A DNA stretch of 64,000 nt from Deinandra increscens subsp. villosa (taxonomy: Eukaryota; Streptophyta; Magnoliopsida; Asterales; Asteraceae): positions 71,077,095 through 71,141,094 of the forward strand of contig JBCNJP010000008.1 in NCBI GenBank assembly GCA_039602395.1, given 5' to 3'. Position 1 is the first letter of the stretch. Each line of letters begins with the position of its first letter. This document shows positions 35,612-46,206 of this stretch, piece after piece. A program made the position numbers and the translations under genes. The notes under the pieces are model-generated. The model did no database searches and was not told the origin of the DNA. It saw only the letters and a list, made by a program, of their open reading frames with translations.

Positions 35612-36745
35612 ATGCAGGCTTTCATCTACTTGCCTTGTTCATCACTACCTTTACTCTCTACCAAAAGTACTTCAAACACACTACTATTTCCTGCTAAACA
35701 TCATCATCATCATCAATGTATAATTAAAACATCATCATCAACTTGTATCTCCTCCATCAAAGCCGCAGCCTCCTCCGACTCTCTTGAAGTCGATTACAAC
35801 TCTATGGAATCCTCGTAAGTAAGCAGACCTAAAATGCTTGATTAATTTATTTCTTGAGTCAGTCAGTCATATTTATCATTCATGCATCTAATTAATTAAC
35901 ATAATAATAACTAGGTTAGTAACCCGTGTATTACACGGGTTGAATTTAGGTTCATAATATTAGCTAAATATAAAAAAACGATTAAGAAATTTAAAAATTA
36001 TAAATGACATAATTCATTATACATTATAGAATATATATTAATTGATAAGTTAATACATTAAAGATGACAAATTCTTGTTTTGTTTCCTTAAAAAGACTAA
36101 AATTATTGAGTAATCTAAGAAAACTACATTATGTTGGCTATTTTTTTTTAAATGAAAATTTAATTTAGATAAAATTGGTAATTAATCTTAATTAGTAACT
36201 GAATATGATTTTGACATGTGGCAGTGATGATGTGGACATCTTAAAAAGAAGACATGTAGAAACCATTTTAGTTCTTTATTAGGATTAAAATTAATAATAT
36301 GTAGCTAATATATATATTGTTTTGGGTTGAATTGATCAGTGTTTTCCCAGCAGAAGCATGCGAAACTTTGGGCGGTGTTGCTTGTGATGTTGAAATGTTC
36401 CCGGAGACCAAACTTAAACAACAAACAGAACCTCCTCCTAAGCCTACTTCACAAATACTACTTGACAGAGACAGAGAGTACCTCCAGTATGATAGTCCTA
36501 AAACGTACGTAATTAGATCAGATCATCGATCATCGATGCATCTAGCTCGCTAGCTACCTCTTTGTTTTTCTTTAATTAATTTCCTAGCTTTCATTCTTTA
36601 AGCCTGCTGATGATGATGGATCTTGGTAATCAAATTAATTAATCCTAATTTGTACGTAAATACGTACAGGGTTTTTATCGCAGAGGCCTGCGAGGATCTT
36701 GGAGGAGAATTCTGCGAACCAGCCTATCAGAGTGGGGTTAATTAA
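35612..36745 (+). CDS. LIR1: Light-regulated protein LIR1, chloroplast, 3 exons
   Basis: Exons 35612-35814, 36340-36504 and 36670-36745 (444 nt, 147 aa), all GT-AG with phase 2 junctions. LIR1 is a light-induced chloroplast protein that binds leaf ferredoxin-NADP reductase and helps anchor it to thylakoid partners. Residues 1 to about 52 are Ser/Thr-rich and lack acidic residues, as in a chloroplast transit peptide, and include a His run encoded by a CAT microsatellite. The mature part has the two diagnostic LIR1 repeats: VFPAEACETLGGVAC (69-83, Cys 75 and 83) and VFIAEACEDLGGEFC (124-138, Cys 130 and 138). The family norm in repeat two is VFPAEAC, so Ile replaces Pro here. Intron 1 (525 bp) holds a Helitron. 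The length fits the family (about 128-150 aa). Confidence 0.95.
35911..36284 (-). mobile_element. Non-autonomous Helitron in LIR1 intron 1, 374 bp
   Basis: On the minus strand it starts TCCTAATAAAGAAC after A (36285 complement) and ends CTAACCTAG before T (35910 complement). A hairpin AACCCGTGTATTACACGGGTT-type palindrome (35921-35941) lies 6 bases before the CTAG end. There is no target duplication, as expected for Helitrons. Confidence 0.85.
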
Positions 36746-37064
36746 CTGACATATATAGTTACTACTGCATGTATATTACATAAAGAAATATTAGCAACTC
36801 TATCTATCTATCTATGTATGTGATCTAATATATAGTTTTATCTTTTACTATAAGTACCTACCATCTTATCTCCATTTCTTTTACATCCGGCCGGCCTGTT
36901 CAATTTAAGAGTAACACTAAAATCCTTCTTTTTTCTCTTGTTAAAGTTTCTTACTTTTCTTTGAACAATTGAAGAGAAGAACTTACTTACCAACAAAACC
37001 AAGAATTAGAGAAGAAATCATGTGTAGGATGTTAGATGAGGCTTGATCTCGTGACCCCATGCCA
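36746..37064. other. LIR1 3' flank
   Basis: Probable 3' UTR and terminator region of LIR1; no further gene features seen. Confidence 0.4.
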
Positions 37065-37347
37065 GTGGCGGATCCAGGAAAGAATATCAGGGGTAGCGGG
37101 GACTAACGGGCTGCCCCCGAAAATTTTTTTTAGGTAGTTAACGGGCTTTTAATCATATTTTTAAGGAGCTTTTGATCATATTATTAAGTAAAAGCCATAA
37201 AATTTCTTCCAGGGGTCGCGAAAAATTTGTTTCAGGGGTCGCGAAAAACCGAAAACCTATTAAAAAAAAAATTGCACGTCGGGGTAAAAGTTCAGGGGTA
37301 GCGGGCGCTACCCCTGGGACTCAAGTAGGTCCGCCCCTGCCCCATGC
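37065..37347. mobile_element. hAT MITE, 267 bp, second copy
   Basis: The element at 37073-37339 begins CAGTGGCGGATCCAGG and ends GGTCCGCCCCTG, flanked by the perfect 8-bp duplication CCCCATGC (37065-37072 and 37340-37347). It has the same length as the inverted copy at 10574-10840 and nearly the same sequence. Confidence 0.92.
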
Positions 37348-39209
37348 TCAGTCCCACTAAATTTCGAGCTTGATTTGATTAGATGAACTTGGAAGAACCC
37401 TTGATCTCCCTTGATGCGTATCTGCGACTTCTTCTTTTCTTCCCATAGGGAAAGTTCACATTTTTCCTTTAATCAAATAGTTACATGCTGCCCCCTGCCC
37501 TTTTTACTAGATTTTAATCACTAAGACTCCCCGCATCAATACGTACCACATACCACATTTTTCAGTGCCACGTCAGCTTTTTTTTTCACATACCATAAAA
37601 CCCACTTTTTTCCCACATCAATAAAATACTCGTACTTCCCCACATACCACCCTATTAAAATAATATGATTTAATATTATGTGAGAGGAAAAAGAAAAAAA
37701 AATTTTAAAAAAAAACACGTACGTTAATGTACGTGGTTACATACGTACAAAACAAAAACCATTTTCCACATCAATTTGGTTCCACGTACCTTTGGCCACG
37801 TAGGCCACGTACCAACCATTTTCCAACCGATGTGGGTGCTTAACTCTCATTTTACACTAAATACCTTTATGTTTCATGTTTTATTTATTAGTTACTAAAT
37901 AACTCTAGTAACTAAACAAAACGTCTAATACTTTTTATATTGGGTTATTATTTAAAGCATCCTTATCTAATAATTTTATAAAATCAAAGTTAATTAATTT
38001 AAAATTAAACGGGTTTCGAGATGTTACAGCATGGTTGACAGAATACAGTGAAATTATTTTCAAAAAATCCTGGTTGATTTGCAAATTTGTCAAGGAGTTA
38101 AATGTAAATAATGACAAATAACATAATTACCATTTTCTTTAACTTTATAAATTATTGTTTCTTGTTTCATTTCTTGTTTCACTATATCCTAAAAAATCAG
38201 AATTATGAAAAAATACGTGTTAAAATAGGAAAGTTAAAACTTCAATTAAGTCAACATAATACATACTAATCAATTAGTAACATTTCAAGACTCAAACATG
38301 CTTTGTGTATTATTTCTAATGTATTATTTCTAAAAGTGGTCTATTAATTTGATATCCCAATAGATGCTATATTATTCTTCTTTACGTGAAGGATAACCAT
38401 AAACTACATATAAGTAAGTAGCCATGGAATTCGTTCCCATGGATTCCAATCCATACCCAAATAAAACCCCGTTAAAATAAAATTTAGGAAAGCGTCACCT
38501 AAAAATATAGATCCAATAAGCAAGACAATATAAGCCCAAGGACGAGGAATGAGACCACCAAGACCAACAAAAACATGTTGGGCTTGGAGTTTGGCTAAAT
38601 AAGAGATAGTGTGGAAGACGAACATATAAACTGTAGACGAAAATAGCAATGGATGTTAAACTAATAGATTTATTCGGTGAAATGGTATTTTGGTAATCCA
38701 TACACAATTCCTTTGAACCGTTTTGAAATTTCATCAGGTGTGTAATAAAGTTACCTTCCATGAGTGATGGAAATAAATCCAATTCCATTTCCACCATTTG
38801 CCGACCAAACATGAATTTTAAAGGACTTAATTTTAATTCCTTTTTTAAACCAAACACGTCTTATAGACGTCAATGTAGATTTTAGTTTTACCGCTTATAA
38901 AAACAAGTTATAAAACTTTTTATATGATCGGACTTAACCGAAACTAAAAATTCAAATGTCAAATTAAATCATGCCAGATTGTTTCCCTTATTGTGCAAAC
39001 TTTAGATATGAAAAGTAAATATAGTTGGTTAGGATCATCAAGATTCTTCACCCAACTGCTAATGCTTGTGCATTATTTTGGTTGCAAAAATCATGTGAGA
39101 CTCATCTTTCTAGTCATGTGATTGCCTTAATGTCGTTACCACCAAACCAATATATTTCATGGATCTAATGAATCTATCTATTCTTCTACTAGTGATTTAT
39201 TTATGAGAT
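37348..39209. other. Intergenic with probable degenerate MITEs
   Basis: 37518-37852 has CCCCGCATCAATACGTACC and, inverted, ACCGATGTGGGTGC-like ends, perhaps a MITE. 38425-38860 has GGAATTCCAT/TGGAAT-type inverted words. The minus frames at 38404-38857 match nothing known. Confidence 0.35.
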
Positions 39210-39851
39210 ATGAAATTAGACTTGTCCTTCCACCTCCTCAAGAACTCGCTAGCTTTTCACATGAAAAAACGTTTCAACAACCCATGCATCGGCGACACCT
39301 CAACCTCGACTCTCAAACAGCAACAGGTACTGCAGTGCAGGTTGCAGCCCACCCTGGAGGAGATGATCATGCAGCTTGACTTGGAGGCGTCTAGATCCAG
39401 CCTACAACACCACCGGATGTCATGTGTCAACAGGTCTGACATTTTACAGTCTGCCCGAAACGCCCTCAGTCAGTACCCAAGGTTTTCCCTTGATGGCAAA
39501 GATGCTATGTATCGATCTTCGTTTCGCAAATTTGATCAGGTCACCATCACCACCCGACCATCAAAAGTTGCAGGGGAGAGGGTCATCTAGTGCAAACCAG
39601 GCATCGTTGGTAAGCTAATGGGGCTTGAGGCTATGCCTGTTCCTATTAGACTAAAGTCCAGGATAATGATGATGAGCACTTGTCTACTTAGGAAGCAGAA
39701 TCTCAGGAGAAGTTCAGACAATCAGGTAGTCGAAAGGATAAAAGTTGACAACAACCATGTTTCTTGTTCACGAGCCACCACCAGTGGGTACAACAAGCCG
39801 ATTGCAATTGAGATAGCACCAACAAGAGATGGAGGGCACCGCTTTCACTAA
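39210..39851 (+). pseudogene. TRM/DUF3741-like protein, one in-frame stop
   Basis: One continuous 213-codon frame broken only by TAG at 39588-39590. It shows TLEEMIMQLDLE (about 50-61), RMSCVNRSDILQSARNALSQ, YPRFSLDGKDAMYRSSFRK and, after the stop, CKPGIVGKLMGLEAMPVP. The last resembles the VARLMGLE motif of the LONGIFOLIA/TRM and DUF3741 proteins that target TON1 and microtubule arrays. The stop falls just before CKPG, where relatives usually have Trp, so TGG to TAG is the likely lesion. Without that change it would read through to 39851. No introns are visible. It may be a recent pseudogene or a null allele; sequencing error is possible. Confidence 0.65.
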
Positions 39852-40244
39852 TCATACTAAGTACACAAATGTTGAAAAAATTGCTGAATAAGCTTGAGTT
39901 TGCAAATGTTGATCGTCTTTTTTATAGCTCTCTTTTTTGTGCTTTGAAATTTGACATGGAATTCTAACAATTGAAATGGTCTCTTTTTTTTATATATATA
40001 ATACTCGATTTACACAAGTCAAAAATAATCCCCACAATTTATCTGCAGTTGTGCTTTTCTACCTACTGTTATAAAACAACTTGCCTCCAATAACTACTGC
40101 TTCCACAATATGAAGGATCCATGAATACTAAATGCCACCTGAAAAGATAAAGAAAAAAAAACCAGTTTAGTTTTTAGAACAAAATACACAAGTACATGTG
40201 TACCTACTAACTTGAATGCAGTTTTAAGATCTACCCACCTGTTT

Positions 40245-43127
40245 TTAAGGTCTTAGATTCTTTGATTGGCTGTCAGGGGACACTAAAAGTATAGATGTTG
40301 CATCTGTCGACTTGCTCGTAGATGTGACCAAAGGGGCAGAGAATCCTTCATTTGCAGGCGGCCTAGGGAGCTCGTGTAGTTCACTAATTTTAGGAGATGA
40401 CATAAAACTACCACTAACTAATTTACCACTGTTTAAAAGAGACCCAGAATATAACAAAGAATTGCTCAAGGACGGGGTAGCAGCTATAGGACCTGAGAAA
40501 GCATATCTCTTCACCTCTTTTTCTACAAAAGACGGACACGGATGCCTTAAAGGAGAAGGCAGTGGAGTTGGTTTACTATAGTTATTTGACGGAGAAATTG
40601 ATCCTGAGAATTTGCGTTTTTCTTCTTGTTTCTTAAGCTCCAAAGGGGATGAATGCCACATATTAGTACTTGTTGGTTTTGATTGTTGAGTATTAGTGAA
40701 TCTTGGATTTTTGTCAAGTGGTGTTGGGAGAACATGTGTATTTAATTTTCTGGAAGATGACTTGCTAAATTTTTCACTAGGGTCCATGTTAGTCCTAGCA
40801 GAAAGTGGTGCTGATTTGCAGCCTGTGTTCACTGCTATATTGTATTTAGAAGAATTCCAAAGTGGTTTCCTCTGCTCCTGCTAAATCAAACAATATATCA
40901 TGAATATAATAGTTTAAAGTTTAATACTCAACACATAAGTTACCAAGTCTCAAATGTTTTACCTTTACCAAATTCAGTGGAGAAACTTGTGGGAATGTAA
41001 GTTCTACTTTCTTCAACTGTAAAAAGAAAAGAGAGAACAAATTATACAACAAGTAGTTCAACAAAATTTCATAAAGCATCCAACTTACCTCCATTGAGTT
41101 TTCTAAGCTTGACACTTGTTTCGTGGGATCATCCCTCCGGTAATCAAAACTCAATTCACCGTTTTCCTGTTCATCATCAGTAAGAAACAAAGAGTCCCTG
41201 TCATCATCATCTTCAAGCCCACTAAACTGACAATCAATATGATGCTCTTTTGTCACTAACTGAATGTGTGGGTCAATTGCTTCAAGAGATTTAAGAGCTT
41301 TCCTGAAAAAAGTCATCTGTTTTTTCCAACATGTAAGTGTGTTTTCAAGAGATCAAATGATTATTGATTAGTAATTTAACAAGACCTGGGCGGCATGGTG
41401 GCGAGCAGCCTGTGTTAAAAGACTTCGAGACTGGCCCCCTTTTAATGACTTGGTTCTGAAAACAAACAATGTAGCATCTTCCTCAAACTCTTGTTTAGCT
41501 GCTCGCACCTGATTGGACGAAACATATTCGCCTTTACCGCTTCCTAACCTTCTCCTCTCTTTGTGTTTAATTTTCATTTCATCATACCACATCCTGCAAT
41601 CACCATAACTAGTTTACTATACGCCCTTTTCGATAAATCAATACCTAAATTTTCATAACAAAAATATGGAAATAGCTGCATACCTCTTCTCGTCACATTG
41701 CCTTTTCATCTCCTGCAACAACAAAAAAAAAAAAAAAAAAAAACACACACACATCAGCTCTAACAGAACCTACGAAATCAGGCTAAAAATAATTATAATA
41801 AGGTTAGATAAATTACAAACCTCAACTATATGCAATTCCTTAAGAAGGGACTCTGAAGGGACTGTAATTGTCCGAGAAATATGTGAGCGCTGGAAAATGA
41901 AAATACAAGAGTGAGATATGAAAATGAAGAGGAGAGCTAAACAGCTTATAGTAAAATGAAAAAGATTTTGGGATATAACTCACATAGTTATCAACCAGCT
42001 TCTGGATTTCAAACTGCACCTTTCCTAGCATTAGTAAGGCTCTACCTGCAAAACAATAACCAAATTGAATAAGATTTCAAACATGAACCAGAATCAAGAT
42101 GATTGATTTGAAACAACATCTAATAATTAAGCTTGATTGATGCTCACCACTGTCTTGGTCATCGTTTAGTGAGGTTTTCTTAAGAAGACAATCTCCCATT
42201 TCTCGTAATGATTCCGAGAATTCTGAAACAGATTACAAAAAGGTCAAAAATTGTATGATCTTTATTTGTAGTTGATTATGAATCAATGATAAACAGGAAC
42301 TTGCAGCTGCTAGTGGTTATAATTTTCACACATACAACTAACTTTTAATGGAAAGACACTTCTTACTTGCCCTTTCAAAAATGATGGTTGGAAACAATGT
42401 TTTAAAAACCAGTTTTTTGGTTGAACCGGAAAACCTTCCGGGGCCGGTTTGACCGGTCAGACCGGCCAGTTGAACCGGTTAAGGGATTTATATATATATT
42501 TTTATAAAAAAGCTAATACACTTGTACACCCCAACAAAAATAGTTAAATTACAATTATAATCCACTCAAAAATAATACCAAATAGGTATTTCACAAGAAA
42601 ATATAAGTTTTAAACTTCAAACAATAATAAAAAATAATAATAATAAAAAAAAAAAGAAGTCAGAAAACCGGTTGAACCGGACTAGTTGAACCGAAAAAAA
42701 CCAGAAAACCGCCCGGTTCAAAACGGTTCGGTTATGTCTAAAAAACCGGTATGAGGATCAGTTGTCGATTGAACCGGTTTTTAAAACATTGGTTGGAAAT
42801 AACTAACTTTTAATGATGATATACCATTGGATTATTATATAACAAAAAGTAGTAATTTGTACATACCGTATGCACTGTTGGCTGTGGCAGCAGCAGAGGA
42901 AAGTAAAGTGTCATAACAATCTTTCATGTCTTGCATGTCCTGCGAAACAAATAAAAGTAAAAAATAATATATCAGCAAAAGAAAACCAGTTTTTAGAAAA
43001 TGATATCAAGAAAGGGATAAATTCTGAAAAAACCTACCTGGGAAGCCTGAGAAAGTTCATCAAGTTGAGGATGTTTTTCATGCCCTAACCCTAACCCATG
43101 TAGCAGTTTTTTGAAGGGGGATTTCAT
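40245..43127 (-). CDS. At2g33490-like BAR-domain, proline/serine-rich protein, 10 exons
   Basis: Exons, 5' to 3' on the minus strand: 43127-43038, 42939-42867, 42222-42148, 42045-41984, 41889-41821, 41712-41684, 41593-41386, 41316-41089, 41016-40963, 40880-40245 (1,524 nt, 507 aa). It starts MKSPFKKLLHGLGLG, followed by a helical region with DMQDMKDCYDTLLSSAAATANSA-type text, EFSESLREMG and FEIQKLVDNYRSHI, which fits the BAR-like helices of the At2g33490/hydroxyproline-rich glycoprotein-like family. About 295-507 is disordered, Ser/Pro-rich (PTPLPSPLRHPCPSF; SSPKISELHELPRPP). Despite the family name there is no signal peptide, so a cytoplasmic membrane-associated role is more likely. The exact biochemical role is unknown. 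The exon 10 acceptor TAGCAG allows a one-codon alternative. Relatives are often somewhat longer (near 600 aa). Confidence 0.88.
42387..42799. mobile_element. hAT MITE (CAATGTTTT family) in intron 2 of the At2g33490-like gene
   Basis: The element at 42395-42791 (397 bp) begins CAATGTTTTAAAAACC and ends GGTTTTTAAAACATTG, perfect 16-bp inverted ends, with an 8-bp duplication GTTGGAAA on both sides (42387-42394 and 42792-42799). Its ends are rich in AACCGG motifs, like the autonomous hAT at 6690. Confidence 0.95.
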
Positions 43128-43580
43128 TGTGTAATTCTGATTGATCTTTTGTTGAATGACAGATAGTAGTTTCAATCTTCAAATAATGGCATCAGATTGG
43201 GGAATTTGAATGTAAAGAAGAAGAAGATGATGATGATAAATTCAAAGTCAAAAGTCAAAAGTCAAGAGTCAAAGGCCGGTGTTTGTTCAAATTTCAAACG
43301 TCATCTTAACTTCCATGTTAAGAAAATTCACAAACTTTTTCTTTTCTTTTTTTAATTTAGAGTAGAGTGAATTACACAAAATTGTGTACGTTTAATAAAA
43401 TTTGCCATTCAACTTCATTAATAACATACTTTATCCTTTATATATTGTATAAAACCATATACGTTTTATCATTCACTTTATCGACGAACGTTAAATTTTT
43501 CTGTTAAGTCGAATCACATAAAAGTAATTTAGTCATTTACAATAAAAGAACTAAACATATGTGAATTGGAAGAGGTTCAA
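43128..43580 (-). promoter_or_regulatory. Upstream region of the At2g33490-like gene
   Basis: Just upstream of the ATG are GAAGAAGAAGATGATGATGAT and AAAGTCAAAAGTCAAGAGTC repeats (43214-43275). The TTGAC/GTCAA words resemble W-box cores, but the repeat may be low complexity only. Confidence 0.3.
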
Positions 43581-43581
43581 A

Positions 43582-44821
43582 TGAGAAGTTTGTTTTGGAT
43601 AAGAAGGATAAGAATAATTTTCAGTTATTGGATCTTGATCTAATAAAAAAGGAAGAAGGGTATTTTAGTCTTAGCCACTTTTGTTGACTTTTTATCTACT
43701 TCCCCAATTTTCTTTAAACATTCCTAACTTTCACATACGACATTATTTTTTTAAAAAAATTACACCATAAAAACGAGCATTTTTTTATCTTTAAAACGCA
43801 TATAGTGTTGCTATATAAAAAATGAAATTTTTTTTACTCTTTCAATTTTTGACACAAGTCATTGTGTCATTGTGTCAAAATGTTCAGATCATTGTGTCAT
43901 TGTGTCGTCGTGTCAAAAGTATATATAGTGTTGCTATATATAAAATTAAATACTCTTTCGGTTTTTGGCACAATATGAAACAATAATCTGAACATTTTGA
44001 CACATCCTTGTGTAATTGTGTCAAAATGTTCATATCATTGTGTCATTGTGTCGCCGTGTCAAAAGTATATAAAATTAAATACTCTTTCGGTTTTTGGCAC
44101 AATATGAAACAATAATCTGAACATTGTGACACATCCTTGTGTAATTGTGTCAAAATGTTCATATCATTGTGTCATTGTGTCGTCGTGTCAAAAGTATATA
44201 TATAGTGTTGCTATATATAAAATTAATTACTCTTTCGGTTTTTGTCATCACATGAAACAATGATCTGAACATTTTGACACATCATTATGTCATTGTGTCA
44301 AAATGTTCAAATCATTGGGTCATTGTGTCATCGTGTCATCGTGTCAAAAGTATATATATTGTGCTGCTATATATAAAATAAAAAAAAAATACTCTTTCGG
44401 TTTTTAACACCATATGACACAATGATCTGAACATTTTGACACAATATGACAAAATGATCTGAATAGTTTGACACAATGACACAACGACACGGTGACACAA
44501 TGATCTGAACAATTTGATACAATCGAAAGAGTAAAAAAAATTTAATTTTTTATATAGCAACACTATACGCGTTTTAAAGATAAAAAACGCTCGTTTTTAT
44601 GGTGTAATTTTAAAAAAAAATAATGTTGTATCTAAAAGTTATGAAGGTTTAAAAAATGGGAAGAACTTGATAAAAAGTCAAAAATACCCTTCCATATTTG
44701 ATTTTCTTTAGTTTTTCTCTCTAATTTACCCAGGAAAATTTTAAGCCATAGATCTTCATTTAATTGAAGATCTAATGGCTATGATTTCTTCTTATCCTTC
44801 TTATCCAAACTAAACTTCTCA
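43582..44821. mobile_element. 1.24-kb foldback element with internal GTGTCA tandem repeats
   Basis: The left end TGAGAAGTTTGTTTTGGATA (43582) is mirrored at the right (complement ending at 44821, CTTATCCAAACTAAACTTCTCA-like). The arms pair for about 240 bp on each side, including TTTTTATGGTGTAA and TAGCAACACTATA. Between them are four or five copies of a 130-180-bp unit built from ATTGTGTCATTGTGTC and GAACATTTTGACAC. No protein. The target duplication is not evident. Confidence 0.8.
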
Positions 44822-45015
44822 CAATAACCTCACCCGATATATTTAATAAATAAATATTTTTTTAAATAAATAATTTAGTATTATAGATAAAAGGAATGTT
44901 AGATTTTAATAATATCAGTTGTTGTCTATTTGCTTATTCATCTATATTTCATTTTTCTCTACAATAAACCAGTTTTTATTCATATTGGAAATAATCAGGC
45001 CACCGTTAAAATGAA

Positions 45016-45390
45016 ACTAACTCCTTTAAAAAAAATCAATTTTGATATTAGGCATTACGGTGACATTTTATGTGTTATGTTTTTAATGACTGGGCCCAAA
45101 CACAAATGTTTTTTTAAGGATTTTTATATGTTTTGATACTATGAAAAAATATGTTTTCAGGATTTTTAATGTTTTTTTTATCATGATTGGTTGTTTTTGA
45201 AAACTAACTCCTTCAAAAAAATTCAATTTTTGATATAAGGCATTACAGTGGCGTTTTATGTGTCATGTTTTTTATGACTGGGCCCAAACACAAATGTTTT
45301 TTTAAGGATTTTTATATGTTTTGATACTATGAAAAAATATGTTTTCAGGATTTTTAATGTTTTTTTTATCATGATTGGTTGTTTTTGAAA
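45016..45390. repeat. Tandem duplication, ~187-bp unit
   Basis: Two near-identical direct copies starting with AACTAACTCC at 45015 and 45202, each with GGGCCCAAACACAAATG and TATCATGATTGGTTG. No reading frame of meaning. Confidence 0.85.
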
Positions 45391-45618
45391 ACTTTTTTTC
45401 ACATACATAAAAAAACATGTCATATAAGACGCCACCATGATGTCCAATCATGAAAAAGTGAGACTTTTTAACGTAGATAATTTCATTTTAATGGCGGTCT
45501 TTTTATTTTCCAACAGGCAATAACCGTGATTATTGTATTATGAGCGGATTAATATCGGTGAATAGACAATAATTGATATTATTTAAATCCAATATTCCTA
45601 GATAAAAATAAAAAATAG

Positions 45619-46206
45619 ATAAATAAAGCGAAATTGGATTTTTTTAATCCCAACTATTTATTATTGGTCAATATTAATCCCAACTATATTTTTTTCCCTA
45701 CAGTAATCCTAACTTTTCAAGTATTGGACTATACCAAATCTCCGTTAAAAAAAAACTCTTATTAGTTTTTATTGACTGTGCGTCCTATATGACATTTTTT
45801 TATTATTTAGGTGTCATTTATTTTCTTTTTTCTTAATCACATATTAACTTCAATAAGATAAGGATTAAGAAAACAATGCGTACGATCAAAATACCCTAAT
45901 TCCATATTAACTCCGTTTAGTTTTTATTGCAATTCACATTTTGTTACAAGTCCTGGTCAGAAATTACCATCACAAGAATCGCAAGTCCCAATCTTATTGA
46001 AGTTAATATGAAAGAAAATAATTGACACCTAGATAAAAAGAATGACACGTAGGACGTACAGTCAATAAAAAATAATGAGGTTTTTTTTAGCGTATAATCC
46101 AATACTCGAAAAATTAAGATTACTATAGGGAAAAAACGTAGTTAGGATTAATATTGGCCAATAATCAATAGTTGGGATTAATAAAATCCAATTTTCCATA
46201 AATAAA
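45619..46206. mobile_element. Mutator-type foldback MITE, 570 bp
   Basis: The element at 45628-46197 has inverted ends (GCGAAATTGGATTT and AAATCCAATTTTCC) with long arms (AATCCCAACTATTTATTATTGG and its complement), and a perfect 9-bp duplication ATAAATAAA at 45619-45627 and 46198-46206. Its arm words (GGCCAATA, AGTTGGGATTA) resemble the MITE in AGD3. Confidence 0.88.

Noticed and set aside
38404..38857. Two overlapping minus frames (81 and 120 codons)
   Set aside because: Different frames over the same bases, no known domains, and the edges look like a degenerate MITE.
43081..43100. Telomere-like CCCTAACCCTAACCC
   Set aside because: It is coding sequence for Leu-Gly repeats in exon 1 of the At2g33490-like gene (three units only), not an interstitial telomere.
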